Notes: generated by a model not told the origin, from the letters alone. A stretch of 64,000 nucleotides of DNA from CATQHP01 sp965214915 (GCA_965214915.1 CBDCCP010000002.1:372001-436000), one strand, 5' to 3'. Shown: positions 1 through 8,279, counted from the first letter of the stretch. Numbers and translations: made by a program.

Positions 1-19
1 TGCTGCGCCTCCTTAACTT

Positions 20-1609
20 TTAGGCGGCCGGGTCGCCGCCGTCGTAATCTTCCTGGGCGTGGAAATGTCCCAGGGTCAGCTCCTTGCCGGATTCCAGGTA
101 CGCCTCCATCTTGGCCGTCAAGTCGGCGACCACGTCGGGATGTTCGTTGGCGACGTTGGTCAATTCGTCGGGGTCGTTGGCGCGGTCGTAAAGCTGCGTG
201 TCGAAGTCGTAGCCGAGTTTTTCGCGGTCGATGATCTTCGAGAACTGCCAGTCCTTCGTGCGCACGCCGCCGACCCAGCCGTAAGCCTGGATCAGATGAT
301 CGCGCGCGCTTGCTTCGCCGTTGACCAGCCCCCATAGATTCTTGCCCGTGGCGCGCGGCGGCGGGTCGAGCTCCAGCAGGCTGAACAAGGTCGGCATGAC
401 GTCCGGGTGATGGATGAAGCCGGACGCCCGCGTTCCCGCCTTCTCCTTGCCGGGCAGCCTGACCAGGAAGGGATTGTGAATGACTTGGCGGCGGATTTTC
501 GTCGGCCCTTTCATGAATTGCTTCTGCTCGCCGAGCAGCGCTCCGTGGTCGGAGAAGAAGACCACCGCCGAGTTGTCGAAAAGCCCGAGCTCTTCAATCG
601 TGTCAAGTATCTCGCCGAGCCAGTAGTCCACGCACATCGACTCCCCGGCGTAGTTGGCGCGCATGCGCTCCATCGCCTCGGGCGGCGGGTCGATATCCGA
701 GTACGGGGGCTCCCAATAGGTCGGCCCCGTTGCGTTCGGCATGTATTCGTCGAGGAAGCGCTTCGGCGGATCCCAGGGCTCGTGCGGGTCGAACGCTTCG
801 AGGTGCAGGAAAAACGGCGTCTTGGAGTGATTGCGCCGCAGCCAGCCGATGACGTTCTTGGCCGTCAACTCGATGATCGCCTCGCACTCTTGCTCGTAGC
901 GGGCGCGGTTCGCCAGATACTGTTTCATGAAGGCGGGCCGGCCGGGGTCGACCTCCAGCCATTTGTCCCAGTATTCCTGCGGGTAGTGCGCCGGAACGAT
1001 TTCCGGCTCGTCGTGCGCAGCCTGCTCGTAGTAATCGACCTCGTGCCCCCGCGTCCACTCGTAGTATTTGTAGCCGCGGTGAAAATTCTTGCCCGGGCGC
1101 TGCATGTGCGGGATGTCGGCGATCAACGCCGTGTGGTAGCCCGCTTCGTTCAGCGTCTCCGAGATCGTCTGGTCTTCGTAATAGAGCTCGTGCCAGCCCG
1201 GGGTCTGCACCGGCTCGTGCTGATGGAAGTAGTGGTAAGGCAGGATGCGCCGTCCGGTCATCAGCACGCGGCGGATGGGGATCGTCGGCATCCCTTCGGG
1301 GTAGCAATCTTCGAAAACGACGCAGTCTTCCGCGAACTTGTTCAGGCGCGGAGTCTTCACCAGGCCGTTGCCGCCGTAGGCTTCGAGGTTGTCCGCGCGG
1401 AACGTATCGACATTGAGGAAGATGAGGTTTTGGCGGTTTCCTTTGCCGCGTTGGTCGGGCGGTTTCTCCCAGCGGCCGCCGGGTTTGGCGGCGGTTTGTT
1501 CGGCGGTCGCGCAGCCCGTCAGTCCGGTTGCCGCCGCCGCTCCTGCGGCGGTCGAGGTATGCGCGAGAAATCCGCGGCGTGAAAGCTTGTTTTTGTTTCG
1601 GTCAGCCAT
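20..1609 (-). CDS. Tat-exported sulfatase-family protein with threonine at the nucleophile position
   Basis: The product (about 529 aa) belongs to the sulfatase/alkaline phosphatase superfamily and would hydrolyse an ester outside the cytoplasm. The N-terminus has a twin-arginine motif (SRRGFL, residues 10-15) and a lipobox-like LTGC at 30-33, so a Tat-exported lipoprotein is likely. I start at the ATG at 1609 because this places the Tat motif ten residues in; the open frame extends upstream without a signal. The metal-binding segments NVDTFRADN (66-74) and FSDHGALLGE are present. The modifiable motif, normally Cys/Ser-x-Pro-Ser-Arg, reads TIPIR at 109-113 followed by VLMTGRR, so the formylglycine precursor is replaced by Thr. 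It may be an inactive homologue or a Thr-nucleophile hydrolase. It is transcribed divergently from the thioredoxin gene, with a 79-bp gap. Confidence 0.85.
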   Translation of the reverse strand: MADRNKNKLSRRGFLAHTSTAAGAAAATGLTGCATAEQTAAKPGGRWEKPPDQRGKGNRQNLIFLNVDTFRADNLEAYGGNGLVKTPRLNKFAEDCVVFEDCYPEGMPTIPIRRVLMTGRRILPYHYFHQHEPVQTPGWHELYYEDQTISETLNEAGYHTALIADIPHMQRPGKNFHRGYKYYEWTRGHEVDYYEQAAHDEPEIVPAHYPQEYWDKWLEVDPGRPAFMKQYLANRARYEQECEAIIELTAKNVIGWLRRNHSKTPFFLHLEAFDPHEPWDPPKRFLDEYMPNATGPTYWEPPYSDIDPPPEAMERMRANYAGESMCVDYWLGEILDTIEELGLFDNSAVVFFSDHGALLGEQKQFMKGPTKIRRQVIHNPFLVRLPGKEKAGTRASGFIHHPDVMPTLFSLLELDPPPRATGKNLWGLVNGEASARDHLIQAYGWVGGVRTKDWQFSKIIDREKLGYDFDTQLYDRANDPDELTNVANEHPDVVADLTAKMEAYLESGKELTLGHFHAQEDYDGGDPAA

Positions 1610-1688
1610 GCGCAGAGATACTAGCACAAACGCCGCTTTTACGCCGCTTTTGCTACGCTGGGATTTTACACGCGATTGGAGAATTTTC

Positions 1689-2021
1689 ATGGCTGGAAAC
1701 CACACGCTCACTTTCACCGATGCCGACTTCGAAACGGATGTTTTGCAGTCCGACCGGCCCGTGCTCGTCGACTTCTGGGCCGTTTGGTGCGGCCCCTGCC
1801 GCCAGATGGCGCCCGTCATCGATTCGGTGGCGGAGAAATACGCCGGCAAGATCAAGGTCGGCAAGCTGGATGTCGATCACAACCCGATGGCCGCGCAGCG
1901 TTTCAATGTGCGCGGCATCCCGACTATGCTGCTGTTCAAGGGCGGCATGCCCGTCGATCAGATCGTCGGCGCCGTGCCGGAAGAGCGGCTGAGCGCCGCG
2001 CTCGACGCTCACGCAGCCTGA
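1689..2021 (+). CDS. trxA: Thioredoxin
   Basis: This 110-aa protein is a cytoplasmic thiol-disulfide oxidoreductase that reduces protein disulfides. It has the canonical WCGPC active site at residues 33-37 and the conserved cis-proline in RGIPTM (P78), and its length is normal for the family. There is no signal peptide. The ATG at 1689 gives the standard short N-terminus before the first strand. A plausible promoter region is shared with the divergent sulfatase upstream, where a 10-bp direct repeat (acgccgcttt) occurs twice around 1631-1650. Family assignment is secure; whether it is the main thioredoxin of the cell cannot be told here. Confidence 0.95.
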   Translation: MAGNHTLTFTDADFETDVLQSDRPVLVDFWAVWCGPCRQMAPVIDSVAEKYAGKIKVGKLDVDHNPMAAQRFNVRGIPTMLLFKGGMPVDQIVGAVPEERLSAALDAHAA

Positions 2022-2093
2022 TCCAAAGTCCGGTGCGGAGGCGCGGCCGCCCGTGCGTATGAAAGAATTGTCAGGGGTTGGCGGCCTGCGGTT

Positions 2094-3674
2094 GTGACCG
2101 TTTTTCCCAAATCGTCGCGTAGAGGGTTTTTGCGCGCCGGCGCCGCCTTGACGACGGGTTTCGGCGCGCGGCCCGCCTTCGCCAAAAAGAAGGCCGAGCC
2201 GAGGAAGAATGTTCTCTTCATCGCCGTCGACGACCTGCGCCCCGACCTCGGCTGCTACGGCAACGCCCAAGTCCAAACCCCCAACATCGACCGCCTGTCC
2301 GCTTCCGGGCTGACCTTTCTGCGCAGCTATTGCCAGCAAGCGGTGTGCAACCCCTCGCGTACCTCGATGTTGACCGGCAAACGCCCGGATACGACGCGCA
2401 TCTACGACCTGCAAACGCATTTCCGCCGCTATCTGCCCGACGCGGTCACCTTGCCCGAACAGTTTCGCCGTTCCGGGTATGCGACCACGGCGTTCGGCAA
2501 GATCTTTCACAAGCCGCAGCTCAACGATTATCCGTCGTGGTCGATTGCGCCGTGGATTCCGGATCAACACGGCTGGCGCACGCCGGAGAACGAGGCCTTC
2601 GCCCGGCGCAATTGGCAGCGCCTGCGGGCAAACGGTTGGCTCTCCGACGAGCGCTTCTATTTCGATCCGAAGAAGCGCGGTTCCCGGCAGGACGGCGCAT
2701 CGGGCTGGGGGCTCAAGAGTTGGCGGGCGCCCGACGTAGCCGACGCCGCGCTGCCGGACGGCAAGACCGCGCGGGAAGCCGCGGCCGCGCTGGGTCAGCT
2801 CAAGGAGCGGACGTTCTTCATGGCGGTCGGTTTTCTGAGGCCGCACCTGCCGTTCGCCGCGCCGAAGAGATACTTCGATATGTATCCGCAGGAGGCGATC
2901 GAGGAATCCGCGGCGCCCTTGTCGCCTGAAGGAGCGCCCGCCTACGCGCTGCACGACTCGGCCGAGTTACGCGGCTACGACGACATCCCGCGGCAAGGCG
3001 CGATCCCTTCGCCGAAAGCCAAGGAGCTGATTCGCGCCTACCGCGCTTCGGTCAGCTATATCGATGCCCAGGTCGGCGTGCTGCTCGATGCGCTCGACCG
3101 CAACGGGTTGGCCGAAAACACCGTGGTGGTCCTGTGGGGAGACCACGGCTACCATTTGGGCGATCTCGGCCTGTGGAACAAGCACTCGAATTTCGAGGCC
3201 GCGACGCACACTCCGCTGATCGTCCGCGCCCCGGGCCTGCGCAACGTCGGCCGCAAGACCAAGGCGCTCAACGAGGCAGTCGATATTTACCCCTCGCTGT
3301 GCGATATCTGCGGGGTTCCCCGCCCGCCCGGCCTGGAGGGTTCGAGTTGGCTGCCGCTGTTCGAGAATCCGAACCAGATCTGGAAACGCGCCGCGTTCAG
3401 CCAGTATCCGAGAGAAATCCCCGGAGTCGGCCCCGGGATGGGCTATTCGATGCGCACCAGACGCTACCGCTACACCGAATGGTCCGCGATCGACAGCCCC
3501 TACAAAGCCGCCGAGCTTTACGACTACCTGGACACCGCACACGAGTTGCGCAATCTGGCTAATCTCCCGCAGCACGTGAGCTTGGTCAACGGACTCTCGC
3601 GGATGCTGCGCGAGGGGTGGCGGGCCTCGCTGCCGCCGACCGAGCTGCCCTACTCAACGCGGGACTCAGTCTGA
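2094..3674 (+). CDS. Tat-exported sulfatase, iduronate-2-sulfatase-like
   Basis: The 526-aa product hydrolyses sulfate esters, by family probably on sulfated sugars. A twin-arginine signal (SSRRGFLRAGAAL, residues 7-19) with AFA cleavage near residue 30 indicates periplasmic export in folded form. The formylglycine motif CNPSR is intact at 85-89, followed by TSMLTGKRPDTTRIYD, which is characteristic of the iduronate-2-sulfatase branch. Metal ligands D46/D47 (VDDLRPD) and D350/H351 (WGDHGYHLGD) are present. The start is GTG at 2094; a GTG is accepted because it puts the Tat motif in the usual place. Its last 25 bp overlap the convergent nucleotidyltransferase gene. The natural substrate is unknown. 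Confidence 0.93.
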   Translation: MTVFPKSSRRGFLRAGAALTTGFGARPAFAKKKAEPRKNVLFIAVDDLRPDLGCYGNAQVQTPNIDRLSASGLTFLRSYCQQAVCNPSRTSMLTGKRPDTTRIYDLQTHFRRYLPDAVTLPEQFRRSGYATTAFGKIFHKPQLNDYPSWSIAPWIPDQHGWRTPENEAFARRNWQRLRANGWLSDERFYFDPKKRGSRQDGASGWGLKSWRAPDVADAALPDGKTAREAAAALGQLKERTFFMAVGFLRPHLPFAAPKRYFDMYPQEAIEESAAPLSPEGAPAYALHDSAELRGYDDIPRQGAIPSPKAKELIRAYRASVSYIDAQVGVLLDALDRNGLAENTVVVLWGDHGYHLGDLGLWNKHSNFEAATHTPLIVRAPGLRNVGRKTKALNEAVDIYPSLCDICGVPRPPGLEGSSWLPLFENPNQIWKRAAFSQYPREIPGVGPGMGYSMRTRRYRYTEWSAIDSPYKAAELYDYLDTAHELRNLANLPQHVSLVNGLSRMLREGWRASLPPTELPYSTRDSV

Positions 3675-4258
3675 GCCCCAATCATGGCGGCGTAGTCTTC
3701 CGGGCGGTCGATGTCAGTCACCACGCCGCGGTCGTCGACGTCGACGAAAATCGCCTCGGCGTAATGTCTGCGCATGACGTTTTGCGGGCTGGCGGAAGGG
3801 TCGAGCGCGCAAAGCTCCTCCGCGACCGCGCGCGATACGGCAACCGGATGGCCGCGCGTTCCTTCAAAGCGCGGAATCGCTAACGGCGCCCCGCGGGCGG
3901 CCCGGCAGGCTTGCATCATGCGATCCAACGTGCGGCCGCGAACGAGCGGGTGGTCCACGAGGCCGAACAGAAGCCAGTCGGCCCCGCTCCCGAGCGCGGC
4001 GATCCCCGTCTGCAGCGACGACAACATTCCCCTGTCGTAATTCTCGTTGAGGGCCACACGCAGGCCGGGCAGAGCGGGGATCGTCGGGCGGATTTCAGCC
4101 GCGCGGCAGCCCAGCACGACCGCCAATTCATCGACTCGCGGCCGCATCAGGAAGATCTGCCGGTTGAGAAAGGTGTCGCCGTTGTATTCGAGCAGCGCCT
4201 TGGGCCGCCCCATGCGCGAGGAACGGCCCGCCGCCAGGATCAAACCGGCCGTTTTCAC
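3650..4258 (-). CDS. MobA-like nucleotidyltransferase (molybdopterin cytidylyl/guanylyl transferase family)
   Basis: This 202-aa protein has the MobA-like NTP-transferase fold. The nucleotide-binding signature LAAGRSSRMGRPKALL lies at residues 8-23, and GLVDHPLV carries the metal-binding aspartate. In this family the closest functional match is MocA, which attaches CMP to molybdopterin for the xanthine dehydrogenase/CO dehydrogenase family. Pairing with an XdhC protein immediately upstream (start and stop overlap by 4 bp, ATGA) fits maturation of such a molybdoenzyme. No molybdoenzyme gene is in the window. The 3' end overlaps the convergent sulfatase gene by 25 bp. A general sugar-phosphate nucleotidyltransferase is the alternative reading. 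Confidence 0.88.
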   Translation of the reverse strand: MKTAGLILAAGRSSRMGRPKALLEYNGDTFLNRQIFLMRPRVDELAVVLGCRAAEIRPTIPALPGLRVALNENYDRGMLSSLQTGIAALGSGADWLLFGLVDHPLVRGRTLDRMMQACRAARGAPLAIPRFEGTRGHPVAVSRAVAEELCALDPSASPQNVMRRHYAEAIFVDVDDRGVVTDIDRPEDYAAMIGAQTESRVE

Positions 4259-5160
4259 CGTGTCTTGGATACCGCCCGCTCGGGTGCGGATTCGGCGGAC
4301 GCGGCGGCTTGCAGCGCTTTCGGCACGCCTGCGGCAAAGATCGACTTGGACAGGGGGCTCCAGCCGGCCGTCGGATTCCTGCGGCGGCGGATCATCTCGG
4401 CGACCACGGCGACGGCGATTTCTTCGGGAGTCACGGCGCCGATATCGAAGCCCATCGGCGCGTGAATCGCGGCCAGCTTTTCGAGGCTCACGCCTTCCTT
4501 GCGCAGGTGTTTCACGACTTCGAGAGTTTTCCGTTTTGAGCCGATCATGCCGATGTAGCGCAGAGGCTGTTCCGCCGCCCAGCGCAAGACCCGCATGTCG
4601 TCGCGGTGGCCCCGCGTCACGATGATGGCGTAAGTTGCGTCGTTCGCGGGCAGCTTGGGAAAGACGTCTTCGTATTCGTCCGCGAATACCTCCGCCGCCT
4701 CGGGAAAGCGCTCGCGGTTGGCGTACGCCTCGCGGTTGTCGACAACCGTCGTGCGGAAACCGGCCAGCGCAGCGATTTTCGACAGGCTCTTGGAGATGTG
4801 CCCGCCGCCGAAGATCAGCGCATTGGGCATGGGCAGCACCGGTTCCACGTAAACGTTAAGCTGACCGCCGCAAATGAGGCCGTTGTCGTAGGCTGCTTCC
4901 TGTCCGAGATTGAACCGCAGCATGCGCGGCTGCTCGCTCTCGATGACGTCTCGGGCCGCTTGCCACACCTCCGCTTCGGTGCAGCCGCCGCCGATCGTTC
5001 CCACCATCGTACCGTCTTCGCGGATCAGCATTTTCGCGCTTTGGAAGCTGGGAATCGACCCGGCGACCTCGACAATCGTGGCCACCGCGCATTTCCGCCC
5101 CGCGCGGCGCAGCGCCGCCACTTCTTCGTAAACGTCCATGGGCCGGGCCATGCCCTTCAT
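4255..5160 (-). CDS. XdhC/CoxI family molybdoenzyme maturation protein
   Basis: XdhC proteins bind molybdenum cofactor, help sulfurate it and insert it into xanthine dehydrogenase-family enzymes. This 301-aa protein has the N-terminal XdhC_CoxI domain with GSIPSFQSAKMLI (34-46) and GTIGGGCTE (54-62), then CGGQ (97-100), then a C-terminal Rossmann domain starting with LIFGGGHISKSL (115-126). The first ATG at 5160 is used; a second Met at residue 8 is also possible. The gene overlaps the downstream MobA-like gene by 4 bp, indicating translational coupling. The partner oxidoreductase is not in this window. Confidence 0.9.
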   Translation of the reverse strand: MKGMARPMDVYEEVAALRRAGRKCAVATIVEVAGSIPSFQSAKMLIREDGTMVGTIGGGCTEAEVWQAARDVIESEQPRMLRFNLGQEAAYDNGLICGGQLNVYVEPVLPMPNALIFGGGHISKSLSKIAALAGFRTTVVDNREAYANRERFPEAAEVFADEYEDVFPKLPANDATYAIIVTRGHRDDMRVLRWAAEQPLRYIGMIGSKRKTLEVVKHLRKEGVSLEKLAAIHAPMGFDIGAVTPEEIAVAVVAEMIRRRRNPTAGWSPLSKSIFAAGVPKALQAAASAESAPERAVSKTR

Positions 5161-5181
5161 GATATCGCGGGCGGTCGGCGC

Positions 5182-5565
5182 TTACTCGCCATCCGCGTCT
5201 TGCGCCGCCCGCAGGTAGGCGTCGATCTGAGCGTCCAGCAGGCCGCCTTGGCCGCTCGGTTGGCCGGGCGCGAGCGAGCCGTGCGCCAGCGGCAAATGCC
5301 CTTTCTCGACGACCCAGAGCAGGGCGCCGTCGCCGGTCAGACTGAAGCGCACCGCGTCCGCGGAATCCGCCGGGAGCCTGGCGCACGTTCCCCGCGCGTA
5401 GCCGAGGTTGCAGCAACGGATCACGTGGCCGCGGTCGGGCTTGCCGCGGTCTGCTTCGGTCGAATGGCAGCGCCCATCGTAAGGACGGCCCAGCGGAGGC
5501 CGGTATTTCCCCGGCCATACGGACCACTCCAACGGCTCGTCGGGTTCGAAGAACGGGCAGGCCAC
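5182..5565 (-). CDS. Conserved small cysteine-containing protein of unknown function
   Basis: The 127-aa product starts from GTG at 5565 (MACPFFEPDEPL). It has Cys at residues 3, 33, 51, 52 and 61, spaced as in a possible metal site, and no signal peptide or membrane segment. I do not recognise a named family with certainty; proteins with this opening motif are familiar to me from Acidobacteriota without assigned function. It lies 21 bp upstream of the XdhC gene on the same strand and may be co-transcribed. Its first 33 codons are almost duplicated at 8453-8552, in a degraded copy beyond the restriction-modification island. Only 29 bp separate its start from that of the divergent methyltransferase. 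Confidence 0.7.
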   Translation of the reverse strand: MACPFFEPDEPLEWSVWPGKYRPPLGRPYDGRCHSTEADRGKPDRGHVIRCCNLGYARGTCARLPADSADAVRFSLTGDGALLWVVEKGHLPLAHGSLAPGQPSGQGGLLDAQIDAYLRAAQDADGE

Positions 5566-5581
5566 AAGCCTTCATAGTCTA
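5466..5581. repeat. 116-bp direct repeat, left copy (flanks the restriction-modification island)
   Basis: This segment covers the 5' end of the small cysteine-protein gene and its start region. It aligns without gaps to 8453-8568: the inner 100 bp differ at about three positions, then nine variable bases follow, then a shared tagtcta. The two copies are about 3 kb apart and bracket the methyltransferase, HNH and coiled-coil genes. I infer that the island arrived with, or created, a second copy of this sequence. Confidence 0.85.
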
Positions 5582-5603
5582 AGATATATAGCTAATGAAG
5601 GCT
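5567..5603. promoter_or_regulatory. Inverted repeat across the divergent start region (candidate operator)
   Basis: Arms agccttcat (5567-5575) and atgaaggct (5595-5603) are perfect 9-bp inverted repeats separated by a 19-bp A+T-rich spacer. The right arm includes the methyltransferase start codon and the left arm abuts the GTG of the divergent small gene. The position suits autoregulation of a restriction-modification locus, but this is inference; it could also be chance or an insertion scar. Confidence 0.35.
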
Positions 5604-6410
5604 CCCGGAAAAGCTTGTCACAAGAATCTGACGCTTTTTCAGGTTACGGATACGTTCCCTAACGAGGACACAGCCGAGCATACGGTTCCCCGACAAAGCC
5701 TACGGGAGAAAGCCGCAATAAAGGTTCTTCCTCCGGCCGATGTCCTGACTACCCTGACAACCTCTCCGACGGTAGAGGCCGTCATTCTTGACCCCTGGTA
5801 CAACAAGGGGATCGGCGGGGAGCGCGACGACTACAACGACTGGCTGGCTGATGTCATCCATGCGGCATGCCGAATTGCCAATCACGTCTTCGTCTGGGGG
5901 TTCCCTGAGATATTGGCCCACCAAGTTGCCCGCATCCCGCAGAGCTTCTCCCTCGTGGCTTGGCTCACTTGGTACTACAAAAACTGTCCGTCGGTCATCC
6001 GAGGCTGGCGCTCCGCTCAGAATACCTGCCTCCATCTCGCCTCTACAAGCTCCCCCACTTACTCCGAGCACTTCCTGACCGATGAGCAGCAAGCCCGATG
6101 GAAGGCCGGCAAGATGAGGTTCATCCCCGGCCCACCGTCTGTGCTTGAGGCGCCGCTCAATATCGGTTTCGTCGGCCGTTCCGAACAGACCGGACATCCG
6201 GCGCAGAAACCACTCGCTGTCATCGAACCTCTGATTTTAATGGCTACCAAAGAGCACGATACCGTACTTGACCCTATGTGCGGTTCCGGCACAACCGGCG
6301 AAGCCTGTCTTCGGCTCAATCGCCATGCCATCCTATGCGACAGCTCCCGCGAATACCTCTCGGTGACACGCTCTCGCATCGACAAGTATCGGCACTCCAA
6401 TGGAAGATAG
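5595..6410 (+). CDS. Site-specific DNA methyltransferase (beta-class, N6-adenine/N4-cytosine)
   Basis: The 271-aa enzyme transfers a methyl group from S-adenosylmethionine to an exocyclic amino group in DNA. The catalytic motif IV reads DPWY (66-69), a variant of DPPY. The motif-X-like HPAQKP (201-206) and motif I DPMCGSGTT (226-234) follow, so the order IV-X-I marks the beta class. Its stop overlaps the start of the HNH endonuclease gene by 11 bp, which strongly suggests a type II restriction-modification pair with this as the protective partner. Base composition is less GC-rich than the neighbours. The recognition sequence cannot be read from the protein. No clear Shine-Dalgarno sequence precedes the ATG. 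Confidence 0.9.
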   Translation: MKAPGKACHKNLTLFQVTDTFPNEDTAEHTVPRQSLREKAAIKVLPPADVLTTLTTSPTVEAVILDPWYNKGIGGERDDYNDWLADVIHAACRIANHVFVWGFPEILAHQVARIPQSFSLVAWLTWYYKNCPSVIRGWRSAQNTCLHLASTSSPTYSEHFLTDEQQARWKAGKMRFIPGPPSVLEAPLNIGFVGRSEQTGHPAQKPLAVIEPLILMATKEHDTVLDPMCGSGTTGEACLRLNRHAILCDSSREYLSVTRSRIDKYRHSNGR

Positions 6411-7047
6411 GGAAGCTACCATTCGAGGCCCCTATACCCAGCGCTCGATTCGCTCTCGCATTGAGGCGTTCTTCCTCGATAATCTCGGCAAGGTCGCTAC
6501 TCGCGAGCAATTGATCCAAGTGGCCACCGACCCGAAAACCGGTCGCACGCCCGAAAACTGGCATCAGCGTTTGTCCGAGTTACGCACCGACAAGGGTTAC
6601 ACCATCCTTTCATGGCGTAACCGCGGCGATCTTCGGGTCAGCGAGTACATGATGCCGAACGCGGAACGCCGCTCTACCGCCTCTCGCCGCACACGGCCCA
6701 ATGCCGCAACCTGGAAGCAGGTGCTGACTCTCCATCATCATCGGTGCGCCTGGACAGAAGCCGGTATTACTTGCGGTCTCCGCAACGGCGATATCGATCC
6801 CATAGGCGGCGGCGCCGTCAAACTGACTCCCGACCATCGCACTCCTCATGCGCTGCACACAGAGGCTGATCCCCGCGACCCCACCAAGTGGCAGCCCCTT
6901 TGCGGGCGGCACCAAGTCATGAAAAAGAATTACTGGGACGATGAAACTGGTTGGCTCAATATAGTGGCGATAGTGCAATCGGCCTCCGAGGAGCAAAAGC
7001 GTCAAGTGTTCGCGTTCCTAAAGCGCTACTTTGGAGAGGACTCTTGA
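6400..7047 (+). CDS. Winged-helix/HNH restriction endonuclease
   Basis: This 215-aa protein is the likely nuclease of the adjacent methyltransferase. Residues about 15-90 look like a winged-helix domain (FFLDNLGKVATREQL...WHQRLSELRTDKG). The C-terminal half is an HNH/beta-beta-alpha-metal nuclease. It has zinc-ligand candidates C116, C125, C168 and H171 (CGRH), and the catalytic H146 lies in LTPDHRTPH. The 11-bp overlap with the methyltransferase gene supports a restriction-modification operon. All key residues I can identify are present, so it may be active. Alternatively it could be a methyl-directed HNH enzyme, but the coupled methylase makes that less likely. Confidence 0.85.
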   Translation: MEDREATIRGPYTQRSIRSRIEAFFLDNLGKVATREQLIQVATDPKTGRTPENWHQRLSELRTDKGYTILSWRNRGDLRVSEYMMPNAERRSTASRRTRPNAATWKQVLTLHHHRCAWTEAGITCGLRNGDIDPIGGGAVKLTPDHRTPHALHTEADPRDPTKWQPLCGRHQVMKKNYWDDETGWLNIVAIVQSASEEQKRQVFAFLKRYFGEDS

Positions 7048-7249
7048 ACAAGCAACTCTCGGCGCCTCGCAACGTCCCTACTCCCCTCAAATTTACGCTC
7101 GTTTTCCCGCCGGAGGACTTGGCCTTCAACAGTGGATATGAGAGGGGAGGGGTTGTTCCGGCTTCACTGTAATTTTGGGTATAATCTTTTAAAGTATTTC
7201 CTGTAGCTCAGCCCTGCCTACCAACCAGGATGTCTGAAAGTCAACAAAC
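7048..7249. other. A+T-rich intergenic stretch of the island
   Basis: No gene is supported in these 202 bp. A perfect TATAAT lies at 7180-7185, in front of the broken coiled-coil gene. The composition drops sharply here relative to the flanking chromosome. Confidence 0.5.
7156..7185 (+). promoter_or_regulatory. Candidate sigma-70-type promoter upstream of the coiled-coil gene
   Basis: A consensus -10 hexamer TATAAT is at 7180-7185. A weak -35-like ttccgg (7156-7161) lies 18 bp upstream. It sits 65 bp ahead of the ATG at 7250. Only the -10 is convincing. Confidence 0.35.
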
Positions 7250-8279
7250 ATGAGTCAGTCACACACAATCCAGCAACTTCAAAATATAGTCAAAAAACTA
7301 GAGTCCATTGATCGTCAAAAGCTTTTTCGTCTCTAACTTGGGCGAAGAATCTTTAGAAGACGTGCTGAAACCGAAATTCGAAAAAGTTTTAAACGATGCT
7401 CGGTTTGCACTTGAGCACTCGTCTGGGGCTCCAGATGGCCAAGTTCAGAATATAGCAAATACATTTAAGAAATTTCATAATATATTTGACAGACAAGCTA
7501 ACTTACAATCTGCAGATTACATCACACAAAAAGATAATATTCTTAATCAGCTTAATAGCTTGCATGAGCAGATTCTGGATTATCAGCCTCATTTTGTCGC
7601 AGAATCTATTAAAAATAGAGGCTTTCTCGAAGATGAAGGTATCCGTGAACAGTACAATAAAACGGTTAAAGATTTGGAAGAAAAAGCAAATCGAACACTT
7701 GATTCTGTAGAAAAGAAATCTCAAGAAATTTTAGGCAAAGCAAAAAATGTTGCAGATTAAATCGAACAAAGAGCAAAACGCACAGCGGCTCGTATTTCTG
7801 TAGAAGAAGCTCAAAATCAGTTTCAAGAAGCGCAAGTTCACTATGAAAAACAAGTTAAGTTATGGTGCTGCATAAGTGCAGGCAGCGGATTTCTGTTTGT
7901 AGTTTGCGTTGTTTTTCTTTGGTTTGCCAAAATCGATGCACAAGGAGGATGGTTGACATTTTACTATAGCGCGCTTCGGATTGCCTTACTTGGCGCGTTA
8001 GGCGCTTTCATAGCTTTTTGCCTTCGAACATTACGGGCGCATATGCATATGCGGGAACGGAATTTGCATAGGCAGCGTATAGCCAATAGTATTCCTTCAT
8101 TTGTTGATTCTGTTGTTAACCACGACCAAAGAGATATGATTTTGGCCCAACTCGTCGATGCTGTAGCAGCCTTTGGTAACTCGGGATTACTTGGATCTCG
8201 AGACGATTCGGGATCGCCGACGAAACTTGCAGTGGATTCGGTGTTAAGGAATATCGTGTCGCCGACGTCGAAAAATTGA
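7250..8279 (+). pseudogene. Coiled-coil protein with two membrane segments, broken by a frameshift and a nonsense codon
   Basis: Reading from ATG 7250 gives MSQSHTIQQLQNIVKKLESI, then a stop at 7331-7333. Dropping one T from the T5 run at 7323-7327 joins this to the frame that continues to 8279. That frame is interrupted only by TAA at 7758-7760; on both sides the sequence is the same Lys/Glu/Ala-rich coiled coil (…GKAKNVAD, stop, IEQRAKRTAARISVEE…). After the coiled coil come two hydrophobic segments (around 7864-7935 and 7953-8025) and a cytoplasmic tail with LRTLRAHMHMRERN and a C-terminal helical region. I do not recognise a named family. Composition is clearly A+T-rich compared with the chromosome, so it was acquired. 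Whether the lesions are real or sequence errors is open. Confidence 0.7.

Noticed and set aside
5535..5558. gggttcgaagaacgg, T-loop-like
   Set aside because: It lies inside a conserved coding sequence and has no surrounding cloverleaf.
7203..7240. gtagctcag resembling the D-arm of a tRNA
   Set aside because: No matching acceptor stem, anticodon arm or T-arm follows.
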